Shown here in pieces: positions 8,791-16,969 of a DNA stretch of 28,271 nt. Under the pieces are notes generated by a model, which saw nothing but the letters and a program-made list of their open reading frames with translations, did not search any database and had not been told where the DNA came from. Both the position numbers and the translations under genes were made by a program. Source of the DNA: Flavobacteriales bacterium (lineage in GTDB: Bacteria > Bacteroidota > Bacteroidia > Flavobacteriales_D > Sanyastnellaceae); assembly GCA_015660615.1 (NCBI GenBank), contig DQKQ01000175.1, positions 1 to 28,271 on the forward strand, given 5' to 3'. The first letter of the stretch is position 1. Each line of letters opens with the position of its first letter.

Positions 8791-11154
8791 TCAATCTCCA
8801 TATGGGGTCCAAATATTCTTAATCTGAGTTGCATGTCTTATAAACTCTACTCCTTCACACTCCTGAGTTTTTAACCAATTTCTATCGTTATTATCATGAC
8901 ACCATGTTCGTTTCAAGTTTTCAGCGCTTAGGGTTTCTACCTCTTTTATTACATCTTTATTTGCCCAAGCCCAAACCGACCCCACTTCACCGTGCCCAGC
9001 TAAATGAGGAGCCAACTCTTTAACATCTCCTGCGATGATATTAATCACACCGCCTGGTATATCAGAAGTCTCCATTGCTGACACCAACTCAAATACAATG
9101 TTTGAGTGACGCTCTCCAGCGACAAAAACCACGCAGTTTCCCATTGCAACAGCAGGAGCAATTAAGGAAATAGCATTTAACAACGGCTGTTCCTCAGGAG
9201 CTATTATTCCTATCACTCCTATTGCTTCAGGAAGAGCAAGCGTAACCCCCCTATATGGTGCGTTATGAGCAGCTCCATCGTATTTGTCCGCCCAAGCGGC
9301 ATAGCTAAATAGTCGAGATATTGTCTCGTCAAATTCGGATGTAGCTTCCTTTTTAGAGCTGCCACAACTTGTTTGAAGGCGAGTAACAAATTCATCTTTT
9401 CTATTTGATAAATTCTCCGCTAAAAAGTAAAGTATTTGGGCTTTTAAGTGACCTGATTCCCCACTCCAGCTTTCAGCTTTTTTTGCTGCACTTACAGCAT
9501 TTCTAATATCTTTTCTATTTCCCAACCCAACAAAAGCGGCAGTACTGCCGTCCGCATTGAGAACCTTAGAGCTGTTTCCTCCATCAGGTCTTGTTTGCTT
9601 TCCTCCGATGTAAAACTTGAGAGTTTTGTCTATTTCTTGTTTTGAAGCTAAGCCGTTAGGACTAACAGGTGAAATAGAACTGTTGTATTCTGATTTTATT
9701 GGTTTAAGGTACTCAAAAAGCCCCTCTTTTCCACCCTCTCTTCCATAACCGGATTCTTTCACTCCACCAAATCCACAGGCTGCATCAAATTTATTGTGGC
9801 AGTTAATCCAAACCACCCCTGCAATAAGTCCCGGAGCAACATGCATAGCACGATTTATATTCTCACTCCAGACACTTGCCGCAAGACCATATCTTGTGTT
9901 GTTTGCCAGTTTAATGGCCTCCTCCTGAGTTCTAAAGCTACTTACAACAAGCACTGGTCCGAAAATTTCCTCCTGCACTAAAGGGTGAGAAGAGTCTACA
10001 TCTGTAATAAGACTCGGCGGATAGTAATTGCATGTAGAATCAGGTTTTTCATGTGAAAATAATTCACCCCCACTTTTCAACCCCTCCTTAACCATTTTTG
10101 AAATCTCAGAAAACTGTTGTGAACTCACTAAAGATCCGACATCTATTGATTTATCTAATGGAGTTCCAAACCTTAGATTGGCCATTCTGGCCTTGAGCTT
10201 TTTTACAAGTGATTCTTCTATACTAGCTTGAACTAAAAGTCTTGATCCAGCACAACAAACCTCACCTTGATTATACCATATAGCATCAACTACACCTTCG
10301 ACAACAGAATCTAAATCTGCATCTTCGAAAACTACAAAAGCTGACTTACCACCAAGTTCTAGTGTGAGTTTTTTCCCTTGGCCTGCGGTCGATTTACGTA
10401 TAGAGCGACCCACAGCTGTAGAACCTGTGAAAGCAACTTTATTTACATCTGGATGCGCTGCTAAAGCAGCTCCAGTTTCTCCTGCACCATTAATGATGTT
10501 TATTACACCTGCAGGAACTCCTGCCTCTTCACAAAGCCCCGCAAAAAACATTGCAGTTAGTGGAGTGTTTTCTGCTGGCTTCAATACAATGGCGTTTCCC
10601 ATTGCTAACGCTGGTGAAATTTTCCATGCAAGCATTAAGAAAGGGAAGTTCCAAGGAATTATTTGGGCAACGACTCCTACGGGTTCTGAGTTTTTTAATT
10701 CTGACTTCTGAAGCTGAGCCCAACCTGCATGGTAGTAAAAATGTCTTACCGCAAGTGGGATATCAGAATCTCGTGACTCGCGAATAGGCTTACCATTGTC
10801 TAAGGTCTCTAAAACAGAAATAACACGTGCATTTTTTTGAATAAGTCTAGCCAATGCATATAGGACTTTTGCCCTAGAGTGACCACCAGATTTATACCAC
10901 TTTTCCTGAGCTTCACCTGCAGACTTAATTGCAAGATCAATAAGTTTATCGTCAGCAATCTCGATGTGAGCTAAAGTGCTATTGTCGGCGGGACTCATAA
11001 CAGTTATTGTCTCAGCATCCTTTTTTGAAATAAATTCCCCTCCAATAAATTGGCCAAACTTATTATTCTTTTTTGTAAGCCATTGCATGGCCTCTTTATC
11101 GCTCTCTAGAGCCTTGCTATACTCTAGTTTTTCGAATGATTTATCTAATTTCAT
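8791..11154 (-). CDS. Two-domain aldehyde dehydrogenase family protein of the deo cluster
   Basis: This 787-residue NAD(P)-dependent aldehyde dehydrogenase is well above the usual ~490 residues. Residues 1-490 form a complete domain: PWNFP with Asn169, general-base Glu266 in LELGGKS, nucleophile Cys300 in NQGEVCCAGSR, and EEIFGPV (~395-401). After a Ser/Asn-rich linker, residues ~512-787 repeat only the NAD-binding half. They open with FYIGGKQ, like a second ALDH start, but PWNFP is replaced by APEEQP (652-657) and neither the Glu/GG nor the Cys motif follows. The second half is therefore unlikely to be catalytic and may serve oligomerisation or channelling. Its place between deoC and deoA suggests that it oxidises acetaldehyde released by DeoC, either to acetate or, less likely, to acetyl-CoA; this is inference from context. 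It starts 17 bases after deoC ends. Confidence 0.93.
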   Translation of the reverse strand: MKLDKSFEKLEYSKALESDKEAMQWLTKKNNKFGQFIGGEFISKKDAETITVMSPADNSTLAHIEIADDKLIDLAIKSAGEAQEKWYKSGGHSRAKVLYALARLIQKNARVISVLETLDNGKPIRESRDSDIPLAVRHFYYHAGWAQLQKSELKNSEPVGVVAQIIPWNFPFLMLAWKISPALAMGNAIVLKPAENTPLTAMFFAGLCEEAGVPAGVINIINGAGETGAALAAHPDVNKVAFTGSTAVGRSIRKSTAGQGKKLTLELGGKSAFVVFEDADLDSVVEGVVDAIWYNQGEVCCAGSRLLVQASIEESLVKKLKARMANLRFGTPLDKSIDVGSLVSSQQFSEISKMVKEGLKSGGELFSHEKPDSTCNYYPPSLITDVDSSHPLVQEEIFGPVLVVSSFRTQEEAIKLANNTRYGLAASVWSENINRAMHVAPGLIAGVVWINCHNKFDAACGFGGVKESGYGREGGKEGLFEYLKPIKSEYNSSISPVSPNGLASKQEIDKTLKFYIGGKQTRPDGGNSSKVLNADGSTAAFVGLGNRKDIRNAVSAAKKAESWSGESGHLKAQILYFLAENLSNRKDEFVTRLQTSCGSSKKEATSEFDETISRLFSYAAWADKYDGAAHNAPYRGVTLALPEAIGVIGIIAPEEQPLLNAISLIAPAVAMGNCVVFVAGERHSNIVFELVSAMETSDIPGGVINIIAGDVKELAPHLAGHGEVGSVWAWANKDVIKEVETLSAENLKRTWCHDNNDRNWLKTQECEGVEFIRHATQIKNIWTPYGD

Positions 11155-11170
11155 TATCTATTGCTAAAGG

Positions 11171-12133
11171 TTAAGATATTGGATGTCTATAGGCTGCAGA
11201 ATAATATCCACTTGTAAAATGGTCAAGTTGGCGTTCAATATCTCCTAAAAGACTTGAAGCTCCGAATCTAAATAGATCTGGCTCAAGCCATCTTCGCCCT
11301 AATTCTTCCTGCATTAAAGTCATAAACTGTAATGCTGTTTTAGTGTCACTAATTCCGCCCGCGGGCTTGAACCCAATTTTATAGCCGGTTTTTTCGTGAT
11401 AATCTCGTATCATTCTCACCATTACTAAACTCACAGGGAGAGTTGCATTAGTAGGTTCTTTTCCAGTAGAGGTTTTAATAAAATCAGCACCAGCCATCAT
11501 GCAAACCTGCGCTGCCTTTGCGATATTAGTTAGGTTACCTAACTCACCTGTTGCGAGTATTGTCTTAAGGTGAGCATCTCCACACGCCTCTCTAAATGAC
11601 TTAACCTCGTCATAAAGAGTTTTCCAATTGCCTTCAAGAACGTGGCGACGTGAAATAACAATATCAATTTCATCAGCACCTGCAGCAACAGAATATTTTA
11701 TTTCTTCTATTCTAAGCGGAAGTGGGGATAGTCCTGCTGGGAATCCTGTAGAAACTGCAGCCAAATGGACACCAGAAGATTCTAATTGCTTTGAGGCTTC
11801 ACTTAGCATCTCATGATAAACACAAACTGCAGCTGTTTTTATGTTTAAAGAGTCAATTGAAAGCCTAGATTTTAAAATGCTATTTATAGGATTTATTGCT
11901 TTGCGGCAAAGTCTACGTACTCTCGCATTTGTGTCATCACCTGAGAGCGTTGTAAGATCAATTAAAGTTAAGACCTTCAAAAGCCAGGCGGCCTGCTTGT
12001 CTTTTTTTATACTGCGTCTCTTACCGTATTCAGCGCATCGCTGTTCAACTGAACTGCGATTAATTTTAATATCGCAGAATAGTTCTAGTTGAAAATCTAC
12101 ACCAGGATTTCTTTCTAATTTATCAATCTTCAT
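11171..12133 (-). CDS. deoC: Deoxyribose-phosphate aldolase
   Basis: DeoC splits 2-deoxyribose-5-phosphate into glyceraldehyde-3-phosphate and acetaldehyde through a lysine Schiff base. The TIM-barrel core carries the expected residues: Asp157 in DEIDIVI, the Schiff-base Lys220 in FIKTSTGK, and the activating Lys256 in IGFKPAGGIS. At 320 residues it is longer than the ~220-260 class. The extra ~50 N-terminal residues are rich in Lys and Arg, and the LIDLTTLSGDDT segment starts the barrel near residue 57. This long form resembles the eukaryotic-like/long DeoC group. Its start codon overlaps the end of the purine nucleoside phosphorylase gene by 11 bases, so translation is probably coupled. It supplies both the acetaldehyde for the neighbouring dehydrogenase and a glycolytic intermediate. 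Confidence 0.96.
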   Translation of the reverse strand: MKIDKLERNPGVDFQLELFCDIKINRSSVEQRCAEYGKRRSIKKDKQAAWLLKVLTLIDLTTLSGDDTNARVRRLCRKAINPINSILKSRLSIDSLNIKTAAVCVYHEMLSEASKQLESSGVHLAAVSTGFPAGLSPLPLRIEEIKYSVAAGADEIDIVISRRHVLEGNWKTLYDEVKSFREACGDAHLKTILATGELGNLTNIAKAAQVCMMAGADFIKTSTGKEPTNATLPVSLVMVRMIRDYHEKTGYKIGFKPAGGISDTKTALQFMTLMQEELGRRWLEPDLFRFGASSLLGDIERQLDHFTSGYYSAAYRHPIS

Positions 12134-12941
12134 TAGAAAATGATTTTAAGTAAGAGCTAAGTATTAACGTTACAGACTTCTCCGCTTGCTTTGCAATAAG
12201 CAGGGTTTGTTCATGAGAAAGAGTAACATCACCTATTCCTGCAGCATAATTTGTTAAGATTGACAATGCACATAGTGGAATTCGAGCATATCGAGCTACG
12301 ATAACCTCTGGTACAGTAGACATTCCAACAGCATCTGCACCGAGAATTCCGAGTGCATTAATCTCAGCGGGCGTCTCAAATTGAGGGCCGCACCACCAAG
12401 CATATACACCTTCTGTGATGTTAATGTTATTCTCGTCAGCTGCTGAGCGCATTTTATCGGACAGCTCCGCGTTATATGCATCACACATATCGACGAACCT
12501 ATCGTTGCCGATTTCTCCAAAAAGAGGTGATACTCCTGTCATATTTATGTGATCTGTGATCAGCATTAAATCACCTGGATTTACGTTCTTATTTATCGCT
12601 CCAGCTGCATTTGTTAAAACGAGAGATTCACAGCCGATTTCTTTTAATGTTCTAATAGCGACAGACATTGCATCAGCTTTTCCGTGCTCATAATAATGAG
12701 CTCGTCCCTGTAGGATAGCTACTTTTGTGCCTTCAATATATCCTAAGATCAATTGGCCGGCATGACCGCCTACTCCAGCTTTTGGAAATCCGGACAAATC
12801 TTCAAATGAAATTTTTGAGGTAACTTCAACCTGCTGTGCGAAGGATCCTAATCCGGATCCTAATATTAACCCCACTTTTGGAATAAATCCAGAAGACTTA
12901 AGCTTAATTATGTTAGCACAGAATGAAACATGATTAATCAT
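12123..12941 (-). CDS. punA: Purine-nucleoside phosphorylase (trimeric class)
   Basis: This enzyme cleaves purine (deoxy)nucleosides with phosphate to the free base and (deoxy)ribose-1-phosphate. The 272-residue protein has the signature of the trimeric PNP/MTAP class rather than the hexameric DeoD class: LILGSGLG (25-32), GGHAGQL (58-64), QGRAHYYEHG (78-87), LTNAAGAI (109-116), CGPQFETPAEI (184-194, purine-site Glu189), GADAVGMSTVPE (201-212) and LTNYAAG with Asn231. The Glu and Asn pair suggests that 6-oxopurines (inosine and guanosine types) are the main substrates, as in the human enzyme. It overlaps deoC by 11 bases and feeds the same pathway from the purine side while DeoA serves pyrimidines. 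The symbol could equally be xapA or pnp in other naming systems. Confidence 0.95.
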   Translation of the reverse strand: MINHVSFCANIIKLKSSGFIPKVGLILGSGLGSFAQQVEVTSKISFEDLSGFPKAGVGGHAGQLILGYIEGTKVAILQGRAHYYEHGKADAMSVAIRTLKEIGCESLVLTNAAGAINKNVNPGDLMLITDHINMTGVSPLFGEIGNDRFVDMCDAYNAELSDKMRSAADENNINITEGVYAWWCGPQFETPAEINALGILGADAVGMSTVPEVIVARYARIPLCALSILTNYAAGIGDVTLSHEQTLLIAKQAEKSVTLILSSYLKSFSNED

Positions 12942-12971
12942 ACAAAGCCCAAGTTAACACAGAAATCAATC

Positions 12972-15191
12972 TCAGTGTCCGACCTTGAGCAAGTTATTAA
13001 CTTCAATAAGTGATTCCACAGGTAGTTTACATGAGCCCTCTTGGCAAATAAAAAATCTGGTAGATAATTTATCTGCATTCGAAGATGGATATTTCCCTTT
13101 CAAAAACTCAGGTTGGCCAGGTAAATCAACGCCGCCTGCTAAGATTATTTGAGGGTAATATTTTAAATCTATTTTTCTTCTTGTATTGTTAAGTTTCTCA
13201 GGAATACCTTCAGAAATAGCGACTTCATAAAAAGGTAGTGTGCGCTTCAGTAAAACCTGAGCCCAATTTGTAGACCTTCTTATATTATTGCTGTTTTCCC
13301 AAGCGGAAAGTAGCATTCTATCTGAGCGCTCTATCCAATTAAATTTTGAATCATATCTACCCAAGCGGAAAAGGTTATCTGCCATAGTAGAATTTGAAGA
13401 CGGGATAACGCTGTCGTCATTTTCTTGCTTTTTTGCAAAAAGCTCTTTTTCCTCATTTGAGGTATACCAAAACACACCTGTTTTTGTATCGTAAAATTTA
13501 TCGAAACTTATCAGCGTTAACTCTCTTGCTTCAATTAACCATTTGGGATTAAAAGTTGATTCATACATATCTATACAAGCTGCAATTGTAAATGCATAAT
13601 CCTCTAAAAAAGCATTGATACGTGCCCCGTCTTTTTCATGATAAACATGAAATAGTGAACCGTCAGCTTTTCGAGCTCTTTTTAAAATAAAATCTAATGC
13701 TTTTGCCGCTCTATTGAGGTGCTCTTCATTGCCAAAAGTTCTATACGCATCACACAATCCACTAACTGTGAGAGCTGTCCAAGAAATTAAAACTTTATCG
13801 TCTAACCCAGGCTTAATCCTTGGAACGTGACTCGTTTCTCCTAAAGCGTTTTTCCCATCTCTGTAGTTTGATAAAACCTTATTAATGATATTAAGTCTAT
13901 CTCGAAACTCTTGAGAACTCAACCCAACAGCCTCTGCGAGATTTTCGTCACTTTCCCAACTCATTAAAACACTATTATCATGTTCCCAATAAGATTTGCC
14001 ATTAATGTCATAGGCAGTTAATGCAATCTTTAAATCCTCAGGTGTGAGAGCAAGAGCTAACACATCCTCATCCCAAACATAATACTTACCTTCAACCCCA
14101 TCACTGTCAGCGTCTAAGGCGCTTCGAAACCCTCCAGAAGGATCATCAAGTTCTTGATTTATAAAATCGATGATCCCTAGAGCCACCTCTTTATATCTCG
14201 GCTCTGAAAAGACTCTAAAGGCATTAGAATAAGTGGTTAAAAGCTGCGCGTTGTCATACAGCATTTTTTCAAAATGAGGTATTTTCCAATCTGCATCAGT
14301 GCTATACCGAGCAAACCCACCACCAGCCTGATCATAAATTCCGCCTCTTGCCATATTGTCCAAAGTTAGCTTCACTTGAGCAAGGGCATCCTTGTCGTTT
14401 CTAACTGTTCCATAATGTAAAAGGAAATCTAAATTAGTCGGAATTGGAAACTTGGGGGCTCCTTTTGAAAGCCCTTTATCCCTGTCCCAAGACCTCCTCC
14501 AGTTATCTACTTTCGCATCTATTTCAGCTCCGAATTTATTCCTCTCACTTTTAGACCAAACAAACCCAGCAGCATCCTTAGCTAACCCTTCAATCGGAGC
14601 AATAAGCAGATCAGTAGAAGATACACCTTCTGAAAGCTGAGCAGCATATTGCTCTAATTTTTGAATATTATTATCCTTGAGATTTACAATACTTTGAAGT
14701 CTTTCAATAAATGTTGTTCTTGGAAAATAAGTGCCGCCGAACACTGGTCTGCCATCAGGAAGAGCCACGCAATTCAATGGCCAACCTCCTCTTCCAGTCA
14801 TTAACTGAACGGCATTCATATACACTGCATCAACATCAGGCCTTTCTTCTCGATCGACCTTAATACTCACAAAGTGTTCATTTATATAATCTGCAGCCTC
14901 TTCATTCTCGAAAGTTTCGTGTTCCATAACATGGCACCAATGGCAAGCACTATAGCCAACACTTATAAATACAAGCTTCCCCTCTTTCTCAGCTTTCTCA
15001 AAAGCCTCATCTCCCCATGCCATCCAATCAACTGGATTATGCGCGTGTTGTTGTAAATATGGACTTGATGAGTTTATTAGCTTGTTAGTATGTTTAAACA
15101 GAGTAGTGTCACTCATAGGAGCCATAGAATTTGAACACGAACTGCAAGCTAAAAAGGCAGTAAATGCGAATAGAAAGGATGATAAACGCAT
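12972..15191 (-). CDS. DUF255/YyaL-type thioredoxin-fold lipoprotein (spermatogenesis-associated protein 20 family)
   Basis: The 739-residue protein has a thioredoxin-like N-terminal domain (~32-190) whose active-site motif is SACHWCHVME, with the cysteine pair at 83 and 86. An alpha/alpha-toroid region with glycosidase-like helices follows (GGIYDQAGGGFARYSTD, PHFEKMLYDNAQL, SALDADSDG), typical of the family also known as YyaL. The biochemical role of the family is not settled; a thiol-redox or sugar-epimerase-like function has been suggested. The N-terminus MRLSSFLFAFTAFLAC looks like a lipoprotein signal with a lipidated Cys at 16 (or 19), so this copy should be membrane-anchored outside the cytoplasm. 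The start matches that signal. It lies 16 bases after the small DUF4177-like gene and 30 bases before the phosphorylase gene on the same strand, so it may be the second gene of the deoxynucleoside transcript. No functional link is evident. Confidence 0.92.
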   Translation of the reverse strand: MRLSSFLFAFTAFLACSSCSNSMAPMSDTTLFKHTNKLINSSSPYLQQHAHNPVDWMAWGDEAFEKAEKEGKLVFISVGYSACHWCHVMEHETFENEEAADYINEHFVSIKVDREERPDVDAVYMNAVQLMTGRGGWPLNCVALPDGRPVFGGTYFPRTTFIERLQSIVNLKDNNIQKLEQYAAQLSEGVSSTDLLIAPIEGLAKDAAGFVWSKSERNKFGAEIDAKVDNWRRSWDRDKGLSKGAPKFPIPTNLDFLLHYGTVRNDKDALAQVKLTLDNMARGGIYDQAGGGFARYSTDADWKIPHFEKMLYDNAQLLTTYSNAFRVFSEPRYKEVALGIIDFINQELDDPSGGFRSALDADSDGVEGKYYVWDEDVLALALTPEDLKIALTAYDINGKSYWEHDNSVLMSWESDENLAEAVGLSSQEFRDRLNIINKVLSNYRDGKNALGETSHVPRIKPGLDDKVLISWTALTVSGLCDAYRTFGNEEHLNRAAKALDFILKRARKADGSLFHVYHEKDGARINAFLEDYAFTIAACIDMYESTFNPKWLIEARELTLISFDKFYDTKTGVFWYTSNEEKELFAKKQENDDSVIPSSNSTMADNLFRLGRYDSKFNWIERSDRMLLSAWENSNNIRRSTNWAQVLLKRTLPFYEVAISEGIPEKLNNTRRKIDLKYYPQIILAGGVDLPGQPEFLKGKYPSSNADKLSTRFFICQEGSCKLPVESLIEVNNLLKVGH

Positions 15192-15207
15192 TTAAATATT
15201 GAGGATC

Positions 15208-15591
15208 TTATTTAACTCGGCGCAGGATGTATCTGGTGCAGTAAATCCCTGATGAACCTCCGTCAGTAGGAGATTGAACGCCTGTATTTGAAAAGGCAAG
15301 TTCCCAACCTTCATCGCTGAGTTCATTTAATTTAGAGACCACATCTTGATCATTTTGAAAGATGTTCTCCATCTTAATCCCCATCATAGAATATAGGTTT
15401 TTAATTTTCTGTTCATCGAGTTCTCCATCTCCTCCATCTATCAGCATTCTGCTACGCCCTGCACCTCCAGGAACAATAGATTCAATAGTAGTAAATGCCA
15501 TGTATTCATACGTAGGCGAAGGCGTATTGAAAGCGAAAATTGAGACAATCAGTGCAATCGACAGACTTAAAACAAATATTTGATTTTTCAT
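15208..15591 (-). CDS. Small secreted DUF4177-like protein
   Basis: This 127-residue protein starts with a hydrophobic signal segment (residues 2-21, ending SIFAF), so it is probably exported or anchored in the inner membrane. After it comes YEYMAFTTIE, and the C-terminal half contains LNELSDEGWELAF followed by TRYILRR. A YEY-type strand, the LNxLxxEGWEL helix and strand, and a final YxLxR strand make up the layout of the DUF4177 family. I therefore call it DUF4177-like from the pattern only. The middle inserts a Gly/Asp-rich loop (VPGGAGRSRMLIDGGDGE) not typical of short members. The function is unknown. It is the first gene of the minus-strand run leading to the deo genes, and a perfect TAnnTTTG box lies only 4 bases before its ATG. 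Confidence 0.75.
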   Translation of the reverse strand: MKNQIFVLSLSIALIVSIFAFNTPSPTYEYMAFTTIESIVPGGAGRSRMLIDGGDGELDEQKIKNLYSMMGIKMENIFQNDQDVVSKLNELSDEGWELAFSNTGVQSPTDGGSSGIYCTRYILRRVK

Positions 15592-15595
15592 AATC

Positions 15596-15603
15596 CAAAG
15601 TTA
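15596..15603 (-). promoter_or_regulatory. -7 promoter box for the minus-strand run, almost leaderless
   Basis: On the minus strand, TAACTTTG (15603 to 15596) matches TAnnTTTG exactly. Only four bases (GATT) separate it from the ATG of the DUF4177-like gene, so transcription would start at or within a base or two of the start codon. I see no good TTTG-type -33 element at 18-21 bases. The box sits inside the 72-base divergent region shared with glyA. Confidence 0.5.
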
Positions 15604-15636
15604 GTACTAATTTCTTAAAAAAAGAATTCGCATCAC

Positions 15637-15644
15637 TACATTTG
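15637..15644 (+). promoter_or_regulatory. -7 promoter box for glyA
   Basis: TACATTTG, followed by C, matches the extended Bacteroidota -7 consensus TAnnTTTGC exactly. A TTTC at 15611-15614, about 22 bases upstream, could be a weak -33 element. Transcription would begin near 15648, giving a leader of about 16 bases before the glyA ATG at 15664. The same nine bases (TACATTTGC) occur upstream of the fur-family gene on the minus strand. Confidence 0.6.
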
Positions 15645-15663
15645 CGCCATTAATATTATCACT

Positions 15664-16944
15664 ATGCCACTAAAAGTTACCGATCCTGCAATTTCCTCTC
15701 TCATTAATAGTGAGGCGAATCGACAAATAGAGGGAGCAGAACTTATCGCTTCAGAAAACTTCACAAGCGAGAGCGTAATGCAAGCTCAAGGATCCATACT
15801 TACAAATAAGTATGCTGAGGGATTGCCTAAGAAGCGATATTACGGCGGCTGTGAGTTTGTAGATGAAGTTGAACAACTAGCTATTGATAGAATTTGTGAG
15901 CTGTTTGGTGCTGTTTGGGCTAACGTACAACCACATTCTGGAGCCTCAGCAAATGCCGCAGTTATGCTCGCTTGTCTTTCACCTGGTGATACGATTCTCG
16001 GTTTTGATCTTTCTCATGGTGGTCACCTTACTCACGGATCTTCTGTAAACTATAGTGGGAAGCTCTATAACCCTGTTTTTTATGGAGTTGATGAGAAGAC
16101 AGGTAGAGTAGATATGAATCAGGTATCAGAGGTGGCAGAACGCGAACAGCCTAAAATGATTATTTGTGGAGCATCGGCTTATGCCCGTGATTGGGATTAC
16201 GCTAAATTCCGTGAAATTGCCGATAGCATAGGAGCCATCTTACTCGCAGACATTTCACATCCGGCCGGTCTCATTGCTGCTAAATTACTTGTTGATCCTA
16301 TGCCTCACTGTCACGTTGTGACAACGACCACCCACAAAACCTTGCGTGGACCGCGAGGCGGAGTGATTATGATGGGCCAAGACTTTCCTAATCCATGGGG
16401 ACGTAAAACAATGAAAGGAATTGTACGCCCTATGTCATCTATACTCGATAGTGGAGTTTTCCCTGGAATGCAAGGCGGCCCACTCGAACATGTGATAGCA
16501 GCAAAAGCTGTCGCATTTGGCGAAGCCCTAAAGCCATCGTATCGTGAGTACTGTATTCAGGTTGTGAAAAATGCCCAAGCAATGGCTTCAGCTTTTGTTT
16601 CTCGTGGCTATCACCTTATTTCTGGAGGGACAGACAATCACCTTATGCTTATCGACCTTCGCAACAAGGACATAACTGGTAAGTCAGCTGAAATTGCTTT
16701 AGGAAAAGCTGAAATTACTGTGAATAAAAACATGGTTCCATTCGATACTCGTTCACCTTTTGTAACTTCAGGAATGCGTGTTGGCACTCCTGCCGTTACA
16801 ACCCGTGGACTTGTGGAGTCGGACATGGAACAACTCGTAGCTTGGATGGACGAGGCTATTATGAACCATGAAAATGAGTCGATTCTTGAGAAAATCGGAA
16901 TGGAGGTTAAGGCTAAGATGTCAACTTTCCCACTTGTTAGTTAA
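15664..16944 (+). CDS. glyA: Serine hydroxymethyltransferase
   Basis: This is the PLP-dependent enzyme that interconverts serine plus tetrahydrofolate with glycine plus 5,10-methylene-THF, supplying glycine and one-carbon units for purine and thymidylate synthesis. The 426-residue length is normal. Visible motifs are ELIASENFTS (residues 25-34), LTNKYAEGLPKKRYYGGCEFVD (46-67), VQPHSGASANAAV (88-100), LADISHPAGL (194-203) and VTTTTHKTLRGPRGG (219-233), with the PLP lysine at 225. The only plus-strand gene in the centre of the window, it stands alone between divergent and convergent neighbours with its own -7 box. Its stop codon lies in the first copy of a 13-bp tandem repeat shared with the convergent OstA-like gene. 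Confidence 0.98.
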   Translation: MPLKVTDPAISSLINSEANRQIEGAELIASENFTSESVMQAQGSILTNKYAEGLPKKRYYGGCEFVDEVEQLAIDRICELFGAVWANVQPHSGASANAAVMLACLSPGDTILGFDLSHGGHLTHGSSVNYSGKLYNPVFYGVDEKTGRVDMNQVSEVAEREQPKMIICGASAYARDWDYAKFREIADSIGAILLADISHPAGLIAAKLLVDPMPHCHVVTTTTHKTLRGPRGGVIMMGQDFPNPWGRKTMKGIVRPMSSILDSGVFPGMQGGPLEHVIAAKAVAFGEALKPSYREYCIQVVKNAQAMASAFVSRGYHLISGGTDNHLMLIDLRNKDITGKSAEIALGKAEITVNKNMVPFDTRSPFVTSGMRVGTPAVTTRGLVESDMEQLVAWMDEAIMNHENESILEKIGMEVKAKMSTFPLVS

Positions 16945-16969
16945 GAAGGTTAGTTAAGAAGGTTAGTTA
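16936..16969. repeat. 13-bp tandem repeat, about 2.6 copies, across convergent stop codons
   Basis: The unit gttagttaagaag occurs at 16936-16948 and 16949-16961, followed by a partial copy gttagtta at 16962-16969. The first copy holds the glyA stop (16942-16944) and the partial copy holds the stop of the oppositely transcribed OstA-like gene (TTA at 16967-16969). The repeat forms the entire intergenic space. No hairpin terminator is visible here. Confidence 0.9.

Noticed and set aside
16936..16969. Short repeats as a remnant CRISPR array
   Set aside because: The units are 13 bp, directly adjacent without spacers, and no cas genes are present.
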